From the NCBI GenBank assembly GCA_030374765.1, contig JARGXX010000092.1:558001-622000 (forward strand): 64,000 nucleotides of DNA. Reading direction: 5' to 3'. This DNA comes from Agarophyton chilense. Its lineage: Eukaryota > Rhodophyta > Florideophyceae > Gracilariales > Gracilariaceae. Below, piece after piece: positions 56,895-64,000 of this stretch (positions within the stretch are counted from its first letter, which is position 1; each line of letters begins with the position of its first letter). The position numbers and the translations under genes are program-made. The notes under the pieces are model-generated. The model did not search any database and was not told the DNA's origin. It was given only the letters and a program-made list of their open reading frames with translations.

Positions 56895-57341
56895 TGTAGC
56901 GCAATGACGGGTTCAGTCAGCGTACGGGTCTCGACCGGTGGTAGCGTGTTAGAGCGGGCCCTAAGGTTCGAATCCTTGACGGCGGCACTCCCAGAGTACT
57001 TCGTGCAATGGGCTAGCGTTTACTGCGTACTAATACAGGTTGGAGCTACGGAAACTATGGCTTGAAGACCAACAGGTGGAACTAATATACCAAAGGGGGT
57101 TACTTAGTATCTTAACGATGCCTACCGTACTCTAAGGGAGAAGAGTCACTTGAGCCAATTCAGTAGTAATGGCGAGGCGCTGAGATCTCCCTGGAACTGT
57201 AGGGTTAATCTATTACACTAATTAAATAAAAGTAATAATCTACACGAGTCCACCTGAGATCGAACCGTACACGTGTCGCCTGCAAAATCCTTCAGGGCCC
57301 GGCGGCTTACGGGGCTCAACTGTTATCATCGCTCCTTCACA
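56895..57341 (-). repeat. 5' LTR of element E (right copy)
   Basis: 447 bp, same limits as the left copy (TG...CA). The B-box word is at 56,965-56,975. CCACA follows at 57,342-57,346. Confidence 0.93.
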
Positions 57342-57346
57342 CCACA
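57342..57346 (+). repeat. Target site duplication CCACA, right copy
   Basis: Pairs with 47,683-47,687; element G sequence resumes here. Confidence 0.9.
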
Positions 57347-57576
57347 GTCGATTCCCTTAACGACGGTGTCCGCCTCACATAACATATGCTAAGCAAGCGG
57401 GTGGGCCGCCCTCAGACAGAGTTGCAATGCCATTTCCGAATAAGTTCCAACCAAGACCAACCACGATGGCATTAATAGACCCCACGACATGCAGTCTCCT
57501 TTGCTGGTTTTGTTTATCTCCCCACCATTTGGCGACGCAGTGTGGCAGCGTGGATCCCCAGATACGAGCCATTCTC

Positions 57577-58148
57577 CTATAGGGGCGGCAGCAGATCCAT
57601 CGGGAAGTATTTGGTCCCCAATCCGCCGCGGCTTGCCCTGAAAAGAACGCGAATGCGCCCCCTATGGCAAGTCAACAGTTCAATTTGGTCCCGGAAGGAA
57701 CTCGGGAAATTGAGCCCGTCCACGAGGCTGAAAACGCTAGCTGGTTGGAGCGAAGGCCACCCCCAACCGGGCCCAGTCGGAAGCCCTTCCAATACTATCT
57801 GGTTCATGTATAGACCAGATATTATTGGAACACAGTAACTATAAGTTAAACAGAACCCTTGGGTTTACTAACAACCAATTGGTTCCATGTGTTACGGTCC
57901 TGAATACAGGAGCAGGACCCAATCTAGTGACTGCTAGACTATTACCACCAAGGTTTTTGAACAGGATAGAGATCTGTACATTGCAGAACCCACTCGTGGA
58001 TCCTAAGAATAGATCTCTTTCAGTCCGTGGTTACCTTATCCTCATGGTTATAGTAAAAAATCTGAAAGTAATAGCCCGCTTTATAGCTAGAAACCAACTG
58101 GTAACGGACTGCATTCTGGGGACATCGTCTATCCACCGCAACATCTGA
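57577..58148 (+). pseudogene. Retropepsin of element G
   Basis: 57,825-58,148 contains 'CVTVLNTGAGPNLVTARLLPP', where the family has 'vl.DTGAGPNLv': the catalytic Asp is Asn. 'RSLSVRGYLILMVIVKNLKVIARFIARNQL' then follows the C-terminal strands. The upstream frame (57,542-57,838) may be the gag-protease linker. It ends at a TGA before the reverse transcriptase frame. Confidence 0.75.
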
Positions 58149-58169
58149 GGTATTTTCCCTAGATCCCAG

Positions 58170-59450
58170 ATGGTTTTTTTCAACAATGAACCCCGCATTA
58201 CCATTATTGGTAAACGTAGAGAACCCCAGATGCAGATCACCAGACCGGAGATTGCAAACCAATCAGCAGCTATAATATCCAATAAGGTCTGTTTAGCCCA
58301 CAGTGTATCCATTCCACCTTCTTACCAAATAGTAGTACAAGTCACGTCCTTGCGATCGGATATGGTATCCATTCAGAACCATGCCAAGTTCATGGATAAA
58401 CACATTATCTTGATGAAAAATGGAAGTGTCGAAAACATACCGAACAAACCATTCAAGGTATACCTCAGCAACTTCAGTAAGCACATGGTGAAACTCCCCA
58501 AAACTACCGTTTTCGGCTTAGAGCTTCCTGCGACTGGTCACATTTTCACAATGAAACCATCATACTCTCACGTGGACGTGAACGTTGAGGAAAAAGAGGC
58601 GAGGGAGAATGAAAAGCAGAACGTATTGGAAAACGGCGAAAACAGAGAGAAGATCGATATCAACATGAAAGTGAATGAGGTGAGGGACGGGAGGGAGGAA
58701 GTAAACATAGACCTTGAAGCTGAAAGAAGCCGAAAAAGGATACTCTCCCTACTGAAACCGATCGAAACCATGTGGTCGGGAAGTCTGGGTGCGATGGAAG
58801 CAACCCAGCATAGCATAGACTTGGCGCCAGGCACCAAGCCTATTTATCAGCAACTGTACTGCGCTGGTCCAAATGCCCATGAGGTAGAAGTAAAAGAGGT
58901 AAATAAATTGCTCTGTGAAATTGTAATTAAACCTGCAATTGCGGAACGAACAAGGCCCGTGGTGCATGTGCAAAAACGAGGAGAAACCGGAATGCGGTTC
59001 TGTACCGGCTATTGGATGTTGAATGCGGCTACTGTAAGAGATTGGTATCCAATACCAAGAATGGACGAATGCATCGATGCTCTAAGGGAAGCAAATACAA
59101 TCATCATATTGGATGCCAACTGTGAGTGTTAGCAAAGAGAGATACCCGAGGAGGACAGAGATATGACGGCGTCCACCTGTCACGCTAGTCTCTACCGATT
59201 CCGGCGGATTCCTATTGGTTTACGCAATGCGCCAGAAACCTTTCGACGGGCTCTTGAAATTATACTATCAAAAGTAAGGTGACCAACGGCATTGGTGTAT
59301 ATAGACGACGTGTGGATCTACTCCAAAACCATGGAGGAGCAACACGAACACGTTAGTACCGTACTGGATCTCCTTAGAAAGGCTGGAGTAATTATGAAAT
59401 TAAGAAACTGTAGTTCTTCGACCAGAAGGTAGACTATATTGGGCACACAA
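58170..59450 (+). pseudogene. Reverse transcriptase of element G
   Basis: A 320-codon frame (58,170-59,132) holds the protease-RT linker, with a Glu/Lys/Asn-rich low-complexity part ('EEKEARENEKQNVLENGENRE'). Then comes RT: 'HSIDLAPGTKPIYQQ', 'VVHVQKRGETGMRFCTGYWMLN', 'YPIPRMDECIDALREAN' and 'IIILDANCEC', with stops after it. In the next part 'RIPIGLRNAPETFRRALEIIL', then a TGA, then the catalytic 'ALVYIDDVWIYSKTMEEQ' with both Asp. Here the usual QVPI segment between is replaced by 'REIPEEDRDMTAS'. Dead copy. Confidence 0.88.
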
Positions 59451-59459
59451 TCAGCCAAG

Positions 59460-60170
59460 GAAAACTCCAAGTAGCCAAAAGGAAACCTCAGAGCAGTACA
59501 GCAAGCGAAAATCACGCAAACCCAACCAGAGATACACTCTTTCGTAGGTTTGTGCAACTTCTACCGCATGTTTTTCAAAGGCTTTGCAAAGATAGCAGCC
59601 CTTCTGAACCAACGTCTCCATAAATTACAATCAGAAATTTTGGTGTATCAAAAATACGACGAACTGGACGCCTTTCATCTCTTGAAAGCGCCGCTGGTTT
59701 CACCTCCTATATGGGCATTACCAAAGACGGGAAAGGCATACACGTCGGATACTGATGCCTTGTATGCGCAGATTGGTGACTGTCTAATGCAGAAGCAGGA
59801 CGATGAATCAAGGGCAACAATTGGTTACTGGAGCTGAGCGCTCACGAAGACGGAACAAAACTACTCCGTCACGGAAAATGAATGCCTCGCTGTTGTATGG
59901 ATTTTTTTGATGCTGCGATTCTACCTATATGGTGCCCGTTTTTACTGTACGAGCGGATCCCAAATCCATACAGTGGGTTTGAGGCCTGGCAGACGCTTCC
60001 GGACGGTTAGCTGGATAGAGACTGCGACTCTTGAAGTTTGACAATGAAGTATAATACTGTAATGGTATAAAACACAACATCGCTGATGCTATGTCCCGTT
60101 CAAATACCGATGGGCTAGACAATGAACCGGTAGAAGATGACATGCAATGCTTCACGATTCAGCTGGCATA
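59460..60170 (+). pseudogene. RNase H of element G
   Basis: 'MCNFYRMFFKGFAKIAALLNQRL' (connection, 59,550), then 'AYTSDTDALYAQIGDCLMQKQDDE' with the first RNase H Asp and 'ATIGYWS'. After a TGA comes 'LTKTEQNYSVTENECLAVVW', and near 60,075-60,105 'NIADAMSRSN', the C-terminal end. Stops and shifts at about 59,835, 60,005 and 60,060. Confidence 0.8.
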
Positions 60171-60399
60171 ATCGTATGGTAATGACGAAAGAAAAGGACT
60201 ATGGAAAGATGAAGAAGAATGGAGGGAGGAATACCCTGAAATGGAATCATCTGAAATATCAGGAGCCATCGAAGAAGGGGAAGACGGTCCAATGAACCGA
60301 GAAGAATTCTTGCCAGCGCGAACTACGGACACCTACTGCAAGACATTGAGGAACCAAAATGGCACCAAAGGGTCGCAGTTCGATATACACCATGAAGGT

Positions 60400-61260
60400 T
60401 ACCAAGTGCGTCGTTCTACCATGGACAGAACACTCCAGAAGGTGGAACCAGAACCTCTACGCCCGAAGTTTTTGTATTTAGGGCATTACCAAAGACTGGC
60501 AGATAATTCAGGAGCCCCACACTTATAATATACCTTGCGTAAACACTGGCCCCACACGCCCCACGATGTTTACACCTATTTGGCTCGCTGTGCTTCTTGT
60601 GTAAAGACCCGAGGTGACCAACGAAGGCACAAGAAGTACCTAAAGCTTGTCCTTGCGGCTGGGCCATTGTAATTTGTAGCTATCAGCATCTTGGGCCCAC
60701 TGCCAAAAACCTCAGGGGTTACCGATTCGTGATGGTTATCACCAACCGGTTCTCTAAACTCGCAAGGGTCATACCCTTGAAGAGAACAACCTTGATGGTC
60801 TTGCCAAGAGCCTTCCCGAATAATTAGTTCTTTCCGTACGGTGCCCCAATGTACCTACTCATCGACAATGGTTCGAACTTAGCATCGAAGTTCTTTGAAG
60901 CAGTATGTACCATGCTTGGGTTGAAGCATAACTTCACCACTGAGTACTGTCAGCAGAAGAACGGCCAAGTTGAACGCTTCGACCAAACCCTCGTGGCCAG
61001 GAGTACGACACTATGTAGAAGAACACCAATCTGGATGGGCTGATTATGTACAGGCCCTAACATACGCCTACAACCTTCAGGTACACCGATATACGCAGAC
61101 TACTCCCTTCGACCTGGTCCTCTCACGTACATCTCACATATTGTTCTTCAACCATAACCCAAGAACTATCGAGCAGTTGGTACACTTACCTCCACTCAGG
61201 TCCAGAGTAATATACTCGACAAGCTCAGAAGAAGCTGAAAAGAAGCTAATGCAAAGTTGA
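60400..61260 (+). pseudogene. Integrase of element G
   Basis: The zinc domain end 'HDVYTYLARCASCVKTRGDQRRH' (about 60,565-60,630) precedes a core start 'ISILGPLPK' with the first Asp already lost (the family has 'mDilGPl'). 'LIDNGSNLASKFFEAVC' gives the second Asp (about 60,850). The Glu region reads 'NGQVERFDQTL'. 'GWADYVQALTYAYNLQVHRYTQTTPFDLVLSR' closes the core. At least three frames are involved. Confidence 0.85.
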
Positions 61261-61269
61261 CAGTGCCTT

Positions 61270-61627
61270 AGAAGCGGTACAAAGCTTACTGCGACCGAGG
61301 GGTGAAGAGGATTACCAAGGTGGAAACCAGTGACTATGTCTACATTGATATCCTTCCCAGTGGCTTGCGATCGACAACATATGAGGAAAAGGACGATATT
61401 CGTATTGATGCTAATATCAAATAGAAGCTACTCTATAAGTCTACAGGGCCATATGAGGAAATCTCGGCGAATGAGCACACCATTACGGTTGAACTGGAGG
61501 GTCTCGAAAACACCGTATCGGTAGACCGTGTCTCAATAGACTCTAGTAAAGGTAATACTACAGCGCCCAGTGGTCTCCGGAAAGGCTCTGAGGGCTTCCA
61601 GGCTGAACCTAAATCATCATCTGGATA
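61270..61627 (+). pseudogene. GPY/F-like C-terminal module of element G integrase
   Basis: 'KSTGPYEEISANEHTITVELEGLENTVSVDRVSID' (about 61,437-61,545) has the GPY/F pattern (G-P-Y..., then 'tv.l......vs.drv..'). The rest ('APSGLRKGSEGFQAEPKSSSG') is a low-complexity tail ending at TAA. I saw no chromodomain after it, unlike in element E. Confidence 0.65.
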
Positions 61628-61629
61628 AG

Positions 61630-62225
61630 TGACTAGAGCAACTCTAATTGCCCCAGTCCCCTCTCCAATACATCACCAATTACAGCAAGGTAGGCGGGAA
61701 GATAACCCAGACCTAACCGCTGGCCCCGCCATCCCCAGAACAGGAGTCAATGTCACGAAATGGAGCCTAAGACCAAGGTTTCGCACCTCAACCAGGAGGG
61801 CACCCTGAGGTACTGGCCTCCGAATGCTCGATTGACAACAGTGTATATCACAAACGAACCCCAGCAGGTCTGCGGTACTACTTCCGTCGGTATGGTTATG
61901 GCCCTTGAGATGACATAATGGAAAAGCCTCATCATATGCCACGCAACTTTGATTAAGGTACTGTCACAGGCGCAACGAACTCCTACCAACCAAGGTATAA
62001 GGACCTACACTGGGGCAGGCTGGTAAGGAAGGGGAGGGAAAACGTTGGCTGTGCGATTGCTCGGTGCGAAAGAAAATTTAAGGTATAGTCAAGAAGAGAC
62101 CACCAGTTTAATGTAAGCCACACTAGGTAAGAAACCTACGAAGGCCCATCCAGGAAGCAGTTCGCCCCACGAATGGTGAAAGGTCCTTCAGAAGGCCCGG
62201 AAACAATGCCAGGGAGGTTCGGAGT
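61630..62225. other. No gene recognised (3' region of element G)
   Basis: Only short frames. It separates the sense pol end from the end of the antisense frame; no chromodomain, LTR or RNA gene was seen. Confidence 0.4.
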
Positions 62226-62234
62226 CTGGGACTA

Positions 62235-63660
62235 TTAGCCCGCACTATACCCCTTTGAAGCAAAACGCTGAGGAGACGAAGGCAACGGCACCAGACCTGA
62301 AGAGGTACCCGAAGGAAACCGAGAAGCAGGGTAAGACGAAGAGCCAGACATGGGCATCGGAAAGTTACTCACAGGGGAATTTCCGGTGGAAGCCAACAAA
62401 GGCCCAACAGTGGTGCCCATGAGATGATCGCTCGAAGTGTCCGTTCGCTCCACAATGGTGCTGAGATCGGCGACTTGATGCGTGATTGCATGATACATCC
62501 CGGCCTGAAACCGATTACGGAAGACAACTGCATGGTTGATAGCGGCTATATAGTCCGCGTGACGAGGCATAACCTGCTCCAAGAGCGCGAGAGCTTCTTG
62601 AAGGGAGCGCGGACCGAGACGGTTGAGACGAGAGATCCAATCGCGCTGGGTCCTCACAGGCACATCATTAATGGCAGGAGCTGCAACAGTCTCAAAACCA
62701 CCAGATATGGTAGAAATCACCATGCGTGATTACGCAGGCCCAGCAGAAGGAGCAGGAACCGAACGGGAAATACGGGGAACGTAGATAGAACAACTTACAG
62801 AGAAACCAACGGGTGTGGGGGTCGAGGGCACAGGTGTAATACCTTCCGAAGTCTCCATCTCATCGACAAAGGGCTGAGGGGACTCATCAATAGGCTCCTC
62901 GCCCAGAAATACTTGGTTCGCCTCAATGGAGATGACTAGCTTCTCGATGTCGCTAACCTCCCAACATTGGTCATCCATCCACTGATGCAACAGCAACACC
63001 TCCAGGCAAGTCCCTAGCTGGACAACGGTGTATACCGTATCGAAGAGAATCTCCTCCACACCAATCTGGCGGATGAGATCCACTCTAGCGCGAGAAAGCC
63101 GGAAGATACGACCAAAAGGTGAGAAACCATACTTGGTAATCTGAGGTTCGGGGCAACGGCTGTCCCAGATATTACAGTCACTTGAAGCTTTAAAAGCTAG
63201 TAGAGCAACGAGAACGGCCCATTATTCGAGAGATACAGACCAGATGGTATGATCGTACCTCTCGTGTCGGCCGCCGTGGCGGCCGAAGTATGCCAGCATG
63301 GGAGGAGTCAGAAGCACAACCATTGAAGTGCCTCGTAGCCCGCCCACAATTCGGATCGGGTATCATACTGTTTGCGGCGATTCTCATTCGTCTGAGAGAA
63401 GAACTCAGTGCAATGGAAACCATACATGGTATGGAGGAGGCTATTCCGACAGCGGATCCGGGTCTCGGTGGCAGCGTTTTCGCCCCAACGGTCACGATCC
63501 AACCAGTGAATGATGTTGAACAGTGTGTTGAGCATCACAATTTCCGGGTCAAGCTTCAACTACTTCGTCGACGGATCGATACGGTGCAATAATCCCATAA
63601 TGTTACGAAAGTAGAAGAACTCGTCCTCACATCGCAGATATGATAAATCGTTCGGAGTGG
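62235..63660 (-). pseudogene. Antisense ORF of element G (decayed)
   Basis: On the strand opposite to gag-pol, reading leftward: 'LSYLRCEDEFFYFRNIMGLLHRIDPSTK' (about 63,651-63,571), 'EIVMLNTLFNIIHWLDRDRW' (63,559 on), 'VDLIRQIGVEEILFDTVYTVVQ' (63,083 on), an acidic Pro/Ser-rich linker, then a frame from 62,723 with 'LQEALALLEQVMPRHADYIAAINHAVVFRNRFQAGMYHAITHQ' and a Ser/Pro/Gly-rich tail to 62,235. The start may lie beyond 63.66 kb. One TGA separates the two main frames, and others occur upstream. The first segment aligns with 'YVRCKEEAGYQFRVNKLLSDL' of element E's antisense frame. The family is unknown; the mixed helical part and disordered tail would fit a structural or nucleic-acid-binding protein, which is inference. 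Confidence 0.6.
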
Positions 63661-64000
63661 TGTTAGGAATGAAAAACCGAAACGGTGAGTGCTGCTGACG
63701 CTTCTGAAAGAAGGCCTATTTCCCTCGATGGGAACGATTCTCCCTTGACCGCATCGGTGGAGCTAATGGCCCGGCGCTAAGACGGTGGATGTCCCAACGA
63801 TTCCATGAGGCCTATCCAGGAAGATTAAGATGCCTCTATTGCGAACTCAACCCCGCGGTGGTAGTCAGAACAGGCCAAGAGGTGGCCTTCAACTGCAGCG
63901 CATTGAGCTTCTTTGGAAGAAGACCATGAGGGTTAAGGGTTGCAGGCGGGGCGGTGAACAAGTAAGGATCGTATTAACCGGCCCCAGGAGGGAAACAAAA

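Larger units (their letters stand above)
47688..57341 (-). mobile_element. Ty3/gypsy chromodomain element E, nearly complete (9,654 bp)
   Basis: Two LTRs of 447 bp each start TG and end CA on the plus strand, with a 5-bp target duplication outside. In minus orientation the order is 5' LTR, primer binding site, gag, protease, RT, RNase H, integrase, chromodomain, antisense frame, polypurine tract, 3' LTR. Gag to RNase H share one reading frame, integrase is shifted by one and the chromodomain by another. The LTRs differ by roughly 5-8 % by eye, so the insertion is fairly old. It lies inside element G. Confidence 0.92.
46488..64000 (+). mobile_element. Ty3/gypsy element G, interrupted by element E
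   Basis: Gag (46.5-47.3 kb) lies left and protease-RT-RNase H-integrase-GPY/F (57.8-61.6 kb) right of element E, in the same orientation and correct order. An antisense frame (62.2-63.7 kb, minus) follows. E's CCACA target duplication marks the exact insertion site. The outer ends are not visible: the 5' limit is uncertain and the 3' end lies beyond the window. Confidence 0.75.

Noticed and set aside
1..64000. CRISPR array, bacterial operon or rRNA operon
   Set aside because: No regularly spaced repeats, no bacterial gene organisation and no rRNA sequence; all recognisable genes are eukaryotic or from eukaryotic mobile elements.

Overview
The window is eukaryotic nuclear DNA, mostly a retrotransposon and transposon graveyard with very few intact genes. 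Every coding stretch I recognise is a retroelement, a DNA transposon or a eukaryotic gene family: a secreted AA15-type lytic polysaccharide monooxygenase, GH47 alpha-mannosidase, inositol-pentakisphosphate 2-kinase and a histone H3 tail. The one well-preserved host-type gene has no visible intron, base composition is near balanced and long stretches lack genes. This fits an intron-poor, repeat-rich alga or related protist. A red alga is my best guess, made by inference, and I cannot name a species.

Layout. 1-2.4 kb: a Ty1/copia-type pol relic. 2.4-3.8 kb (-): a broken reading frame that begins with a histone-H3-like tail and continues into unknown sequence. 3.8-11 kb: mostly non-coding, with one unidentified decayed coding region (8.6-10.3 kb) and a 145-codon hypothetical ORF (11.06-11.50 kb). 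12.0-15.8 kb (+): an LTR element with gag, zinc-knuckle region, protease and integrase but no reverse transcriptase between its repeats. 15.8-18.6 kb (-): a truncated Ty3/gypsy element. 20.4-21.7 kb (-): the LPMO gene. 23.5-30.8 kb: a putative 7.26-kb PIF/Harbinger transposon with degenerate inverted ends and TTA target duplications. It has a SANT/Myb-like accessory gene at one end and a HARBI1-type transposase at the other, with pseudogene fragments of IPK1, a TPR protein and GH47 mannosidase between them. 34-36 kb (-): a pogo/Tigger transposase relic and a copia gag fragment. 39-45 kb (+): a copia-type element interrupted by a foreign H2C2-type integrase segment.

The last 18 kb is a nested pair. 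An almost complete Ty3/gypsy chromodomain element (here E, minus strand) occupies 47,688-57,341. It has 447-bp LTRs of equal length starting TG and ending CA, a CCACA target duplication, a primer-binding-site candidate and a polypurine tract. It sits inside a second Ty3-like element (here G, plus strand), whose gag lies left of the insertion and whose protease, RT, RNase H, integrase and GPY/F-like module lie right of it. Both E and G carry a decayed long reading frame on the strand opposite to gag-pol, between the end of pol and the 3' LTR side. Part of these two antisense frames looks homologous. This conserved antisense gene, the Harbinger element carrying host gene fragments, and the H3-tail chimera are the observations I consider most worth following.

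Almost all transposon genes carry stops or frameshifts, and several retropepsin active-site Asp positions are substituted, so most elements are dead copies. Only the LPMO gene and perhaps the 145-codon ORF look intact.
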